64,000 nt of DNA from Secundilactobacillus kimchicus JCM 15530 (lineage in GTDB: Bacteria > Bacillota > Bacilli > Lactobacillales > Lactobacillaceae): the NCBI RefSeq assembly GCF_001433995.1, contig NZ_AZCX01000010.1, forward strand, positions 1 to 64,000, in the 5' to 3' direction. This document shows, in pieces, positions 54,268-63,575 of this stretch (positions within the stretch are counted from its first letter, which is position 1; each line of letters begins with the position of its first letter). The notes beneath the pieces were generated by a model, which was given only the letters and a program-made list of their open reading frames with translations, was not told the DNA's origin and ran no database searches. A program made the position numbers and the translations under genes.

Positions 54268-54772
54268 ATTCAACCGACCGTTTCAAAAACGAAACGTGAT
54301 CCCGTAACCATGGGATGATCCAACGATCCAAACCAATCTTACTTGCATTAAAGCCAGCTACTAAAATAAAAATTTCAATAATAATAAATAGCGGGTTAAC
54401 CGAAACAGTGCCAGCAAATAAGTAAGCGAAGTTCATCACCATCCCGAAGAAGGCAGCCGCAGTTGCTAATGTGCCGAAGAATAAGCCTAAACCGACTAAT
54501 AATTCGCCCCATGAGACCATGACGTTGAACAACGACATGTGAGGTTGAACAAACCCCTTCAAAAAGCTGGTATACCAGCCGTATGCGGGTTGCCCTTCAG
54601 GGGTCATCACCGGGTTTTTGATGGCATTAGTAATAAAACCAGTCGCATCAAATCCCTTTGACACCTTTGACCAGCCATCGCCAATCCATAAGAATCCAAC
54701 GTACAAGCGAAGCAACGTTGTGATAACCATGCCGCTTGTCGAATGACGTAACCATTTAACCATTGTACTCAC
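54266..54772 (-). CDS. DoxX-family membrane protein
   Basis: A 168-residue membrane protein with four predicted helices and the DoxX-type opening LLRLYVGFLWIGDGWSKVSKGFD and GELLVGLGLFFG. The role of this family in lactobacilli is not settled (links to thiol/oxidative stress are reported). It is a single-gene unit with AAGGAG upstream of ATG. Confidence 0.8.
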   Translation of the reverse strand: MSTMVKWLRHSTSGMVITTLLRLYVGFLWIGDGWSKVSKGFDATGFITNAIKNPVMTPEGQPAYGWYTSFLKGFVQPHMSLFNVMVSWGELLVGLGLFFGTLATAAAFFGMVMNFAYLFAGTVSVNPLFIIIEIFILVAGFNASKIGLDRWIIPWLRDHVSFLKRSVE

Positions 54773-54844
54773 TCCTTGTAAGTATTTTTAGTAAGTATAT
54801 GACTGATTATGTGAAAAATCAAACAATAACGTTCGATGCCCACT

Positions 54845-54876
54845 AAAAAATCCCCCCAGCATCATGCTGAAGGGAT
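54845..54876 (-). terminator. Terminator after the MacB-like gene
   Basis: AATCCC...AGCAT / ATGCT...GGGATT hairpin, followed by TTTTTT on the minus strand. Confidence 0.7.
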
Positions 54877-54897
54877 TAGCGTTGTTAAAATTAAGGG

Positions 54898-56877
54898 TTA
54901 ATCGGCAGAAAGGGCGTCGATTGGGTTCAGCCGTGAAGCCCGCCGTGCTGGTAATAGCGCAGCTAGGAAAGCGATGATCAAGGCAATGACAAACGTGCCA
55001 ATCACATTACCAGGAGTGATTTGAACCATGTTGTACTTCACGATACCGTACAGCATACTGTTCAATCCACTACCAATTAGCCAGGTCACGACTACTGCAA
55101 GAACAGCACTAAAGACACCAATTAGGAGTGACTCAGCAGTGAAGAGACGTCGGATATCCTTCTTCCGTTCACCCAACGCCCGCAAGATTCCGATTTCTTT
55201 GGTTCGTTCAGAAACGGACATGTACATGGTGACGATGATCATGAGCGCGGAGACCACTAGCGAAATGCCAGCGATTGCAGCGAGAACAATCGAGGCAATC
55301 TGAACGTATTGGTTGACGGTGTCTAGAATGTCACCAACCGTCGTTGCGCCAAATAGATACTTGCCGTTATCTTTCAGGTTCCGAATATCTTCCGCAGCTT
55401 TTTTAACTTTCGTGGCACTCGATGCGTTAACTGACACAAAGTTCGCATCAGTGACCGCGTGACTGCGTTCCAAGAGGCGGCGCATCGTGGTGTAGTTGGT
55501 CCCAACAATTGAGTTTCCTTGCCCACCACTTGTAATTCCAACAACCTTAACCTTACCGTGAACTTGAACGGGGCGGTTGTTTTTAGTCACAGTGGCTAAC
55601 GTTAACGAGACCGTTTTACCTAGGGCTTTCTTGTAGTCGCTACCGACAAGGTTGATGGCTTGGTTCTTATCAATAGCAATTTCGTTATTACCTGGTTTAT
55701 GACCAGACTTAACGGTGTCTGATGCGTAGGCTTTTGTCCACGTTTGGAAGTTAGAGCCCGTCACGTTTTTCTTGTTGTAAGCTAATGTGAAGTTACTGAA
55801 TTGGTAACCCGCTTCAACACTATCTACATTTTTAACGGTGTTCAATTTTTTAAGTTTAGTATCGCTGATTAACAGCTTTTGAGGTTGATTAGCGTACTGA
55901 CTCATCTTCTGCTGCAACTGGGTTGACGAGAGGTGTTTTCCGGTCGGGTTATTAATGACGGTAATTGAGGTCGGATTGATCATCGAACTGATCTGGTCTT
56001 GGATGAAGGCGTTAACCCCGTTTCCTAACCCGGTGAATAACATGACTGCGAACAGTCCAATGGCGGTCCCAATCATAATGATAGAATTTCGCCAGAAGTT
56101 ATACATCAAGTGTTGAAAGGCGTTTTTATAGCTTGCCGTTGCTGAGAGCGGCTTGGATTTAAATGCCGGTTGGGGTTGCGCGACGTCGTAAGCGGGCCGA
56201 ACGCGCATGTCATCGTTGATCTTACCATCCACTAACTGCACGATTCGGGTCCCGTGGTCAGCCACGTCTTGGGAGTGGGTGACGGCGATGACGAGCTTGC
56301 CGTCAGCGGCGATGCCCTTTAAGATTTCGAGGACCTCAGCCGTATTCACAGAATCAAGCGCTCCGGTTGGTTCATCAGCAATGATGATTTCAGGGTCGCT
56401 GGCGAGGGCCCGGGCAATGGCCACCCGTTGCTTTTGCCCACCGGATAACTGGTTCGGGTGTTTCTTAAGTTGATCACCAAGACCAACTTTTGTCAGCAGT
56501 TCTTCAGCGCGCTTACGTCGGTCACCACTGTTTAACGTGGTCATGTTTAACGAAACCATGACGTTGTCGACAATGTTGAGGTGTGAAATGAGGTTATAGG
56601 CTTGATAGATATAGCCGATGGTTCCCCGACGATAATCGTCTAGCTGTTTTTGTTTTTTATGATCAAGCTTGGTGCCGTCAATCATGACATCCCCTTCGAA
56701 GTTACGATCGAGACCGCCAATAATGTTCATTAAGGTCGATTTACCACCACCGGATTCACCAAGAATAGAAACGAATTCACCGAGTTCAAAGTTCAGATCA
56801 ATGCCCTTTAGAACTGGAAATTCTTCTTGCCCGAGGTAGTAGGACTTGTGAATGTTGTGTAATTCTAAAAATGCCAA
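54898..56877 (-). CDS. MacB-like ABC transporter, ATPase fused to FtsX-type permease
   Basis: A 659-residue fusion. The ATPase covers residues 1 to about 230 ([29 protein letters not shown]). A membrane helix near 265-290 leads into an extracellular MacB-PCD domain, then three C-terminal helices (about 530-650). Members export peptides, antibiotics or lipoproteins, or act as mechanotransmitters. No accessory gene lies nearby, so the substrate cannot be assigned. Confidence 0.9.
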   Translation of the reverse strand: MAFLELHNIHKSYYLGQEEFPVLKGIDLNFELGEFVSILGESGGGKSTLMNIIGGLDRNFEGDVMIDGTKLDHKKQKQLDDYRRGTIGYIYQAYNLISHLNIVDNVMVSLNMTTLNSGDRRKRAEELLTKVGLGDQLKKHPNQLSGGQKQRVAIARALASDPEIIIADEPTGALDSVNTAEVLEILKGIAADGKLVIAVTHSQDVADHGTRIVQLVDGKINDDMRVRPAYDVAQPQPAFKSKPLSATASYKNAFQHLMYNFWRNSIIMIGTAIGLFAVMLFTGLGNGVNAFIQDQISSMINPTSITVINNPTGKHLSSTQLQQKMSQYANQPQKLLISDTKLKKLNTVKNVDSVEAGYQFSNFTLAYNKKNVTGSNFQTWTKAYASDTVKSGHKPGNNEIAIDKNQAINLVGSDYKKALGKTVSLTLATVTKNNRPVQVHGKVKVVGITSGGQGNSIVGTNYTTMRRLLERSHAVTDANFVSVNASSATKVKKAAEDIRNLKDNGKYLFGATTVGDILDTVNQYVQIASIVLAAIAGISLVVSALMIIVTMYMSVSERTKEIGILRALGERKKDIRRLFTAESLLIGVFSAVLAVVVTWLIGSGLNSMLYGIVKYNMVQITPGNVIGTFVIALIIAFLAALLPARRASRLNPIDALSAD

Positions 56878-57000
56878 TGTGGTACCTCCCTAGAATTTCT
56901 GTTAAACCTTGCAACCTGCTAACTATAATGTATGTGTTATACCACGTCAACCGTAAATCCGGCGACTTAGTTAAATCATGAGAAATGCGGTAAATGAGTC

Positions 57001-57052
57001 TTGACCGGCCGAACAAATGTTTGTATTATGATTATAAACAAACACATGTTCG
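57001..57052 (+). promoter_or_regulatory. SOS-controlled promoter with two LexA boxes
   Basis: Promoter: TTGACC (57001-57006), 17 bases, TATTAT (57024-57029). A perfect Gram-positive LexA box CGAACAAATGTTTG (57010-57023) lies between -35 and -10. A second box with one mismatch, CAAACACATGTTCG (57039-57052), covers the start site. Together they indicate tight LexA repression relieved by DNA damage. Confidence 0.85.
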
Positions 57053-57066
57053 GGTGGTGAAGTAAG

Positions 57067-58374
57067 ATGGATTATGATTATAAAAAGGAACCTCGCGGCG
57101 TCTTTTTCTTAATCGACAACAAATCGTTTTACGCGAGTGTGGAAGCTGTGATGCGCGGCTTGAATCCGCTAAAGGTGGCGTTGGTCGTGATGAGTGAACA
57201 GGAGAACACGAATGGTGGCCTGATTTTAGCCACGTCACCGGAGGCTAAAAAATTGTTTCACCTTCAGGCCAATGTGTCGCGTCAACGGGATTTACCGCAG
57301 GACTCCCGGTTAAAAGTGGTCCCGCCCCGAATGAACCTATATATTCAGCGCAACCTGCAAATCAATAATATTTTTCGGCGGTTCGTGGCCGATGAGGATC
57401 TCTGGTCCTACTCAATTGATGAATCAATTCTAGATTTGACCCACTCGTGGCGATTGTTCGGGGACTCACCCCGGGAGGTCGCCCAACTAATTCAGCATAC
57501 GGTGCGCAAGGAATTGGGGTTGTACACCACCATTGGCATTGGTGACAACCCGGTTCAAGCAAAGATTGCCTTAGACATTTACGCGAAGCACACACCGACC
57601 TTCATCAGTGAGATTCACTATGAGACCGTGGCGGACAAAATTTGGACGGTGCCCGACATGACCGACATTTGGAGTATTGCCCATCGAACAGCTGCCCACC
57701 TGAACCGGATGGGCATTCATAACATGAAAGAACTGGCTCACGCGAACCCGTTTTATCTGCGAAGTGAAATGGGAATCGTAGGGACCCAACTTTTTGCGAT
57801 TGCATGGGGCGTTGATCGGACGCAACTTAGTCGCCGGCCCCGAGTCAAGGAGGCTAGTATTGGTAACTCGCAGGTGTTACCAAGGGATTACCGGGACCAA
57901 CAAGAGATTGAAACGGTCATTAAGGAAATCGGAGAACAAGTGGCTTCGCGGCTGCGACACCACCATAAGCAAGCGGGGTGCTTGTCGCTGGGCATTGGGT
58001 TTTCGTACGCGGCCAGCGAGGCAGATGGTCGTGATGGGTTTAGTCAATCCATTAAAATTGATGCGACGGATAGCAACGTTGCCATTGTCCGACAGCTCAT
58101 CCAATTATTTCGCAAACATTGGGAGGGTCAAACTGTTAGGAACGTTGCGGTTTATACGTCGCGGCTCAACACGAAACAGGGGCAGCAGCTCACGTTATTT
58201 ACCAATCCGGAACGACAGATTAAAGACGCTAATTTTGAGGGAATCGTCGATCAGATTCGCGACCGGTTTGGTTTTAAGGCGCTGATTTACGCCAGCAGTT
58301 TGCTGCGCGGCGGTACGGCCGTCCAACGGGCATCGTTAGTTGGGGGCCATAATGGAGGAAATGCGTATGAATAA
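57067..58374 (+). CDS. Y-family translesion DNA polymerase (UmuC/UvrX-like)
   Basis: A 435-residue polymerase of the UmuC/DinB superfamily, UvrX/YqjW-like rather than DinB. The N-terminal FFLIDNKSFYASVEAV and the catalytic acidic pair in YSIDESILDL (near residue 117) are intact. It is transcribed from an SOS promoter. Such genes are common on mobile elements, but nothing mobile is seen here. It overlaps the next gene by 8 bases. Confidence 0.88.
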   Translation: MDYDYKKEPRGVFFLIDNKSFYASVEAVMRGLNPLKVALVVMSEQENTNGGLILATSPEAKKLFHLQANVSRQRDLPQDSRLKVVPPRMNLYIQRNLQINNIFRRFVADEDLWSYSIDESILDLTHSWRLFGDSPREVAQLIQHTVRKELGLYTTIGIGDNPVQAKIALDIYAKHTPTFISEIHYETVADKIWTVPDMTDIWSIAHRTAAHLNRMGIHNMKELAHANPFYLRSEMGIVGTQLFAIAWGVDRTQLSRRPRVKEASIGNSQVLPRDYRDQQEIETVIKEIGEQVASRLRHHHKQAGCLSLGIGFSYAASEADGRDGFSQSIKIDATDSNVAIVRQLIQLFRKHWEGQTVRNVAVYTSRLNTKQGQQLTLFTNPERQIKDANFEGIVDQIRDRFGFKALIYASSLLRGGTAVQRASLVGGHNGGNAYE

Positions 58375-58687
58375 TGATCTGAAGCTTATCGAAGAGCGAA
58401 TCACGATGCTGTTCAAACGCCGGTCGAAAACCCGCTATTGGTTACAGGTCGTAGACGATCCCTATGATCGGACTTATAACTTCTTTTTTAATAGTCAACG
58501 GAAATGGGAACGGCAAAAGTCGGTGCCCCTACACACAATTGCCCAACACGACCTTAGCTATCTGGAAACAATCATTGTGGCGCTTCAATCGTTCACCCAA
58601 CTCACAATTCAATATGATGGCTTCACCGGCCAGCGATGGCCGTCGTCGTTTCAGCTGATTCAACGAAAGCGGCATCATGATGAATGA
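58367..58687 (+). CDS. Small protein cotranscribed with the SOS polymerase
   Basis: A 106-residue protein I do not recognise, rich in Arg and aromatic residues (MLFKRRSKTRYWLQV). ATG 58367 is eight bases after GGAGG and overlaps the polymerase stop; it also overlaps the next gene. Such three-gene cassettes (polymerase, small protein, YolD-like) are frequent in lactobacilli, which supports a role in translesion synthesis. Confidence 0.75.
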   Translation: MNNDLKLIEERITMLFKRRSKTRYWLQVVDDPYDRTYNFFFNSQRKWERQKSVPLHTIAQHDLSYLETIIVALQSFTQLTIQYDGFTGQRWPSSFQLIQRKRHHDE

Positions 58688-59060
58688 AAGCGACTATGAA
58701 TACGATCCTAAAATGGTCCAAATCTTTTTTGAACGATACTACCAAGACCGCGGCATGGTGAAATGGCAGGGCTACTACCTATCTGATCATACCGCAGCGT
58801 TAAAAAAAGAGGCTCATGAACTGGCGAAGCGGTATCCGCCTAAGTCTCATCAGAGCCTCGAAAAAAGGGCTAGCATATTGGCCGAAGCCTACGCTAATCA
58901 TAAAACTGTGAGTATTCAACTTGATACACTGGACCTCAACGGTAACTTTCAACCAGATCTAGTGGGGAAATTACTGGGCTATCATGAGGATACCCTCTTT
59001 TTAGATAACGAACAGTTCGTCAGCCTCAGTGAAATTCGCCACGTGACGTTGCTGGATTAA
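58677..59060 (+). CDS. YolD-like protein
   Basis: A 127-residue protein of the YolD-like type often paired with UvrX/YqjW polymerases. The N-terminal half (RGMVKWQGYYLSDHTAAL) and the C-terminal beta-strand part (VSIQLDTLDLNG, LLGYHEDTLFLDNEQFVSLSEIRHV) match that layout. It overlaps the preceding gene by 11 bases and ends overlapping the convergent gene by 4 bases. Confidence 0.75.
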   Translation: MMNESDYEYDPKMVQIFFERYYQDRGMVKWQGYYLSDHTAALKKEAHELAKRYPPKSHQSLEKRASILAEAYANHKTVSIQLDTLDLNGNFQPDLVGKLLGYHEDTLFLDNEQFVSLSEIRHVTLLD

Positions 59061-60013
59061 GGGGTGAGTACGATGCGATGCCCATGGTCAGTGCCAGATT
59101 CAAGCGCATCATGAGCCCAGGGGGCGTCTTTAAAGGATTTGATCAACAAAGTGTCATCCAAGAGTTGGCCGTCAGCAAATTGGTGGTTTAACTGCTCGGC
59201 TGCTCGCTGCAACTGAACAGTGGTTGCATGGCTAATAACAAAGCCGTTAATGTGTTTAAGCGCCATGTAAAAAGCGGGACCATCAAAGGTGAAAGGTCGA
59301 TCAGCCGGCGCCGTAATGAGGGTGACCTCGCCACCCTGAGTCAGTACTGTTAAATTGGCGTTTAACGCAATGCGCCCCGAAGTATCAATGGCGTGTTGAA
59401 CGGGTTCGTCAACGCTGGTTGTGATCGGGTCATGGTAGTCGAAACAACGGTCGCTACCCAATTGCGTGAGCTTGGAAAAATCCCGTGGTGCGCTAGTAGT
59501 TAAGACCCGAAGCCCCATGTGATGCGCCAAGCTGACAAGCTTCGTGCCAACATGGCCTGCTGCGCCTTCGATGAGGAGGGTGTTGTTTGGCCCGGCCGCC
59601 ATGACGTCCCTCAAGACAATACTAGCTGTAGCGGCGGAGTGGACAGCTACGACGAGTTGGTGATGGTCAACGCCTTCAGGCACCGGAAATAGCAGCGGTG
59701 CTGGGACGACGACATACTCGGCCGTGGCGCCCATCCGGCCATCATAACCCATGGCATTACTCCAAACAGCTTGGCCGGGGGTAAATGCAGCCACATTTGA
59801 AGCCACGACGGTTCCGACAAGGTCGCGGCCAACAATATGGGGTGACGCTAAAGCGGTTTTGAAGCGCCCGTTGCGCACAAATGTATCGACATGGTCAACG
59901 GCCACGGCTTCCACCTGAACCAACACTGAATTTGGCACTAGCTGTGGTGCCGGTATCTCACCAGTGGTGATGACGTCAGGTGAGCCAAAGGATTCAAACC
60001 AACTGGCTAACAA
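59057..60013 (-). CDS. MDR-family NADPH:quinone oxidoreductase
   Basis: A 318-residue zinc-independent medium-chain reductase. DHVDTFVRNGRF and VGRDLVGTVV occur in the N-terminal domain, and IEGAAGHVGTKLVSLA is the cofactor loop near residue 150. Start is TTG 60013, seven bases after AGGAGG. It lies 20 bases downstream of the aldo/keto reductase in the same direction, so they likely form an operon for carbonyl/quinone detoxification. Confidence 0.85.
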   Translation of the reverse strand: MLASWFESFGSPDVITTGEIPAPQLVPNSVLVQVEAVAVDHVDTFVRNGRFKTALASPHIVGRDLVGTVVASNVAAFTPGQAVWSNAMGYDGRMGATAEYVVVPAPLLFPVPEGVDHHQLVVAVHSAATASIVLRDVMAAGPNNTLLIEGAAGHVGTKLVSLAHHMGLRVLTTSAPRDFSKLTQLGSDRCFDYHDPITTSVDEPVQHAIDTSGRIALNANLTVLTQGGEVTLITAPADRPFTFDGPAFYMALKHINGFVISHATTVQLQRAAEQLNHQFADGQLLDDTLLIKSFKDAPWAHDALESGTDHGHRIVLTP

Positions 60014-60032
60014 TTATTTTCCTCCTAACCTA

Positions 60033-61013
60033 TTAATCCGGATCAGCGAGTGACTTGCCAGACGTTGTCGCTTTGAATTCGGCGAAAGCGGCGTCAATAA
60101 CATCGTAGTCCGATGGCGTGAGCGTCACCGTCATCGCTTGGGCGTTAGCTGCAACCTGGGCTGCTTTTTTGGCACCCGGAATCACCACGCTAATGTGAGG
60201 GTTAGCCATGTACCAGGCTAAAATGGTCTGGGCCACCGTGGCCTCGTGCGCATCAGCGATGGGCCGGACTTTGTCGATCGCTGCCAAGATGTGGGAATAA
60301 CGGGGTTCTTGAAAGTCAGCGATCTGGCTGCGGATGTCATCTTCTGGAAAATGAATGTTCTGGTCGTACTTACCCGTTAATAAACCGGAAGCAAGTGGGA
60401 AGTACGGTACAAAGCTAATTTGGTGGTCCTTTAAGTATGGGAGTAAGTCGGCACCGTGGTCTTGGTGCAACAGGCTGAATTCGTCTTCAACGACGTCTAA
60501 ATACCCGTCTGCGTTGGCCGCTTTAACCTGATCGACGCTGAAGTTAGAAACGCCAATCGCCCGGATTTTGCCCTGTTCACGCAAGCGTTGTAAAGCGCCA
60601 ACTGCTTCGGCCTTTGGGGTGTCTTTGTCAGGAAAATGAATATAGTAAATATCAAGGTAGTCGGTTCCTAAACGTTTGAGACTAGCCTCAACTTGGGCGG
60701 TCAGAAATTTTGGATCGTTGTTAATGACTTGTTCGCCACTAGAAAAATCGTGAGCGCCCTTGGTAGCAAGGATAATTTTAGACCGGTCAAAGTCTTTAAT
60801 GGCTTGACCAACGAGCTCCTCAGAGTGGCCTAAACCATAGACGTAGGCGGTATCAAGTAGCGTAATGCCACTTCGTAACCCCGTTTTGACAATTTCGAGA
60901 CCAACTTCATCTTTCAAATTTGGAAATAAATTATAACCGCCGACCGCATTGGTACCGAGCCCCAGTGCAGTGGACGTGACGTCTGTGTGGCCAATTGTTA
61001 CGGATTGTGCCAT
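60033..61013 (-). CDS. Aldo/keto reductase
   Basis: A 326-residue NADPH-dependent reductase with DTAYVYGLGHSEE (catalytic Asp/Tyr), the Lys in LATKGAHD and the His in YIHFPD. The ATG at 61013 lies behind GGAGGAA; the frame extends 15 codons upstream without a ribosome site. Its substrate is not predictable. Confidence 0.9.
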   Translation of the reverse strand: MAQSVTIGHTDVTSTALGLGTNAVGGYNLFPNLKDEVGLEIVKTGLRSGITLLDTAYVYGLGHSEELVGQAIKDFDRSKIILATKGAHDFSSGEQVINNDPKFLTAQVEASLKRLGTDYLDIYYIHFPDKDTPKAEAVGALQRLREQGKIRAIGVSNFSVDQVKAANADGYLDVVEDEFSLLHQDHGADLLPYLKDHQISFVPYFPLASGLLTGKYDQNIHFPEDDIRSQIADFQEPRYSHILAAIDKVRPIADAHEATVAQTILAWYMANPHISVVIPGAKKAAQVAANAQAMTVTLTPSDYDVIDAAFAEFKATTSGKSLADPD

Positions 61014-61213
61014 AATCAAATTCCTCCTTATCACGATTGTGACAATCAACACCATCATTATAGCTGAAAATATCGTGGGTGCCTACGGGTTCAACCGTTT
61101 CCTTTTTACAAGGGGCGTGGTAACATATAGGAGAGATATTGACAACAATCATAGGGGACAATCTGGTCCGGATTGGTCGTATCGAGACTTTGAAATCGAG
61201 GGGAGGGTTTCAC

Positions 61214-61324
61214 ATGCTCGAAGGTTTAATCGGTACTTTAGTTGGGTTAGTTTTGACACCATTAGCATGGTTGGCAAAGCCATTCGCAGTTATTAACTCA
61301 TTTTTTGGCAACAACGTTAAATAA
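61214..61324 (+). CDS. 36-residue hydrophobic membrane peptide
   Basis: A short gene with a very strong GGGAGGG ribosome site six bases before ATG 61214. The product has one hydrophobic helix (residues 4-31; LIGTLVGLVLTPLAWLAKPF) and a polar C-terminus (GNNVK). A terminator follows at 61364. It has no leader-type double glycine. It could be a small regulatory membrane protein, a toxin-like peptide or a bacteriocin; I do not recognise a family. Confidence 0.6.
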   Translation: MLEGLIGTLVGLVLTPLAWLAKPFAVINSFFGNNVK

Positions 61325-61363
61325 TTGTGCGTGACGGGGATATTTCCCCTTAACCAATAGTTG

Positions 61364-61402
61364 AAACGTCGGGGGGCGATATGCCGTTGCCCGACGTTTT
61401 TT
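61364..61402 (+). terminator. Terminator after the small peptide gene
   Basis: AACGTCGGG, a loop, CCCGACGTT and T6. Just downstream begins the promoter of the next T-box. Confidence 0.8.
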
Positions 61403-61422
61403 AGTTTGTTTTGAAATTGCGG

Positions 61423-61451
61423 TTGACAAATAGTTGCCAGCCGATTATAGT
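61423..61451 (+). promoter_or_regulatory. Promoter of the T-box-controlled OppA-like operon
   Basis: TTGACA (61423-61428), 17-base spacer, TATAGT (61446-61451): near-consensus sigma-A promoter immediately before the T-box leader. Confidence 0.8.
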
Positions 61452-61467
61452 GAGTAACATTAAATAC

Positions 61468-61738
61468 CGATGAGAAATCGCTGAGATGATTTAGGGAGTT
61501 CGTACTAAGAGGTTTTCAGAGAGCGTCAGGGTCTGCGATGACGCAACGTCTTAGGATGGTAAAGCTAAATTTGAGCGAGGCCGCTTGTTAAGAGCGACTA
61601 GGGTGCGCCCGATACAGCGCCAACGTTATGCCGAGTCGACCGGCCGTACGTGAGTGGTTGCAGTGATGCAACAATGAAGGTGGTACCGCGCAAAAGCGTC
61701 CTTTCGAAAGTGAGAACTTTCTGAGAGGACGCTTTTTT
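61468..61738 (+). promoter_or_regulatory. T-box riboswitch, specifier uncertain
   Basis: The T-box AAGGTGGTACCGCG is at 61677-61690, and the terminator AAAAGCGTCC...GGACGCTTTTTT at 61692-61738. Stem I carries ATTTAG (5') paired to CTAAAT (3'). The specifier loop reads GGTAAAG just before CTAAAT, so the codon could be AAA (Lys); aligning by distance to the GAGC end instead gives GCT (Ala). Unlike the other three T-boxes there is no ATG in this position. Confidence 0.82.
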
Positions 61739-61836
61739 CGTTGCTAAAAGGGGTCTTGAGTCACTCATCGGTAGTTTGATTAGACAAGGGGTGACAGGGG
61801 TTATTCCGTCACAACCAGATATGAGGAGGAGTCGCT

Positions 61837-63462
61837 ATGAATAAACGTAAAGGAACAATCATCATCGCAAGTCTGGCAGTGGGGATGATGGTTGCCTTAT
61901 TAGGCGGCTGCGCGTCGACTGCGGAAGGATCTGGTGATAAGGCACTCAAGGTGACAATTCCAGGGGAACCCATGACCATTGATCCCAATAAATCAATTGA
62001 AACCAATGGTGGTGCGGTTATCGCTCAAATTAGCGAAGGCATTTATCGGCGGGATGCGGATAATAAGGTGGTCCCCGGGGTCGTTGAAAAAATCGTTAAG
62101 CCAACCGAGAACGGGACCAAGTACACGTTTACCATTAAAAAGCAGGCGAAGTGGCAAAACGGTAAGCCAGTCACGTCACAGGACTTTGTCACTGCCATGC
62201 AGCGAAATGCTGATCCTGCGACTAAGTCCCAGGCAACGACGGATACCCAGTACATTCAAAATTTCACGGCGATTAACGCCGGTAAGATGGATAAGAGCAA
62301 ACTAGGCGTTCACGCCATTACTAGTCGAACATTTACCATCAAGCTGTCCCGCCCCGTTCCTTATATGGACTACGAGTTTGTTAACTACCGACCATTGAAT
62401 ACGGCCGCCATTAAGAAGTATGGGGCCAAGTACGGGTCGAGCACAAGTACGGTCGTTGCCAACGGGGCCTATACGATTAGCGGCTGGAGCGGTTCCAATG
62501 ATTCGTGGCACTACACGAAGAACCCGTATTACTGGGATGCCAAGAACGTGAAAATTGCGGATGTTGATGTTCAGGTGGTTAAAGATGATAATACGGCTCA
62601 AAACCTGTTCAACGCCGGTTCCGTTGATTTGACCGCTATTAGCGGCCAGTACGTTAAGGCGAACGCCAACAATAAGAACATGGTCGTGACTAAGAACGGT
62701 CGTAATAACTACATTTACTTTAATTCAAAGAAAAAAGCACCGGCTAATGAAAATTTCCGGAAAGCGATTAGTATGGTGATCGACCGCAAACAATTGGCCG
62801 AAAACGTGCTGCAAGATGGGTCGAGCGCCTCGACCAATATCGTGCCAAAGGATTATGCGACGAACCCGACTAATGGCAAAGACTTCATCGATGAGGTCGG
62901 CGACTTGGCACCAACGGATGTTGCCAAGGCCAAGACGTACTGGGCGAAGGCGCAAAAAGAGATTGGTGAAGATAAGGTTAGCCTTGATTTTCTGGTTGAT
63001 GACATTGACACCGAGAAAAAGATTGCGGAGTACGTTCAAGGAACGGTCCAAAAGAATTTGCCAGGTGTCACGGTTAACATTGAGTCCGTTCCCCATGCCA
63101 CCCACGTGTCTCGTGACTTTACCACGGACTTTGATATCACAACGGTGGGCTGGGGCCCGGACTATCCAGACGCACAGAATTTCTTGGATGGGATGCAGTC
63201 AAGTAACTCAATCAACTTCGCCCACACCAAGGACGCCCAATATGACGCGTTGATGGCGAAGGTTAACGACACAGCGAAGTACACAACGGCGCAACGCTAC
63301 GAATTTGAAAAGCAAGCCGATCAACGGTTGATGGCCATTGCGGCGGTGGCGCCAACGTTCCAAACGGCGCAAGCGCACCTCGTTTCAAGCAAACTGGGCG
63401 GTCTCAAGTGGGATGAATTGGCTAGCGCTGCCGGTCAGTTGCAATACGCTTATTGGAAGTAA
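61837..63462 (+). CDS. OppA-like peptide-binding lipoprotein
   Basis: A 541-residue family 5 solute-binding protein. Lipobox LLGGC lies at residues 21-25. It aligns along its length with the lipoprotein at 38631-40241 (shared MTIDPNKSIETNG-like opening, KKQAKWQNGKPV, TVGWGPDYPDAQNFLD). No permease gene adjoins. It is followed by an amidohydrolase gene, suggesting uptake and hydrolysis of a specific peptide-like compound. Confidence 0.88.
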   Translation: MNKRKGTIIIASLAVGMMVALLGGCASTAEGSGDKALKVTIPGEPMTIDPNKSIETNGGAVIAQISEGIYRRDADNKVVPGVVEKIVKPTENGTKYTFTIKKQAKWQNGKPVTSQDFVTAMQRNADPATKSQATTDTQYIQNFTAINAGKMDKSKLGVHAITSRTFTIKLSRPVPYMDYEFVNYRPLNTAAIKKYGAKYGSSTSTVVANGAYTISGWSGSNDSWHYTKNPYYWDAKNVKIADVDVQVVKDDNTAQNLFNAGSVDLTAISGQYVKANANNKNMVVTKNGRNNYIYFNSKKKAPANENFRKAISMVIDRKQLAENVLQDGSSASTNIVPKDYATNPTNGKDFIDEVGDLAPTDVAKAKTYWAKAQKEIGEDKVSLDFLVDDIDTEKKIAEYVQGTVQKNLPGVTVNIESVPHATHVSRDFTTDFDITTVGWGPDYPDAQNFLDGMQSSNSINFAHTKDAQYDALMAKVNDTAKYTTAQRYEFEKQADQRLMAIAAVAPTFQTAQAHLVSSKLGGLKWDELASAAGQLQYAYWK

Positions 63463-63575
63463 TCATACAGGCAGGAAAGGTGGTGGTTGACATGTCGTAT
63501 GCGTTAGTCTCAACACAAGATGATGGTCCGTTACAGTTACGCAAGCTTATTAACTTATTAAAAGGGGAAGATATT

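Noticed and set aside
57794-58285. 163-codon frame within the Y-family polymerase
   Set aside because: A second frame in the same strand; the polymerase frame has all family motifs and this one has none.
63492-63575. Longer N-terminus for the amidohydrolase starting at ATG 63492
   Set aside because: The frame is open, but the ribosome site before ATG 63576 is better spaced and the extra 28 residues precede the usual family start.
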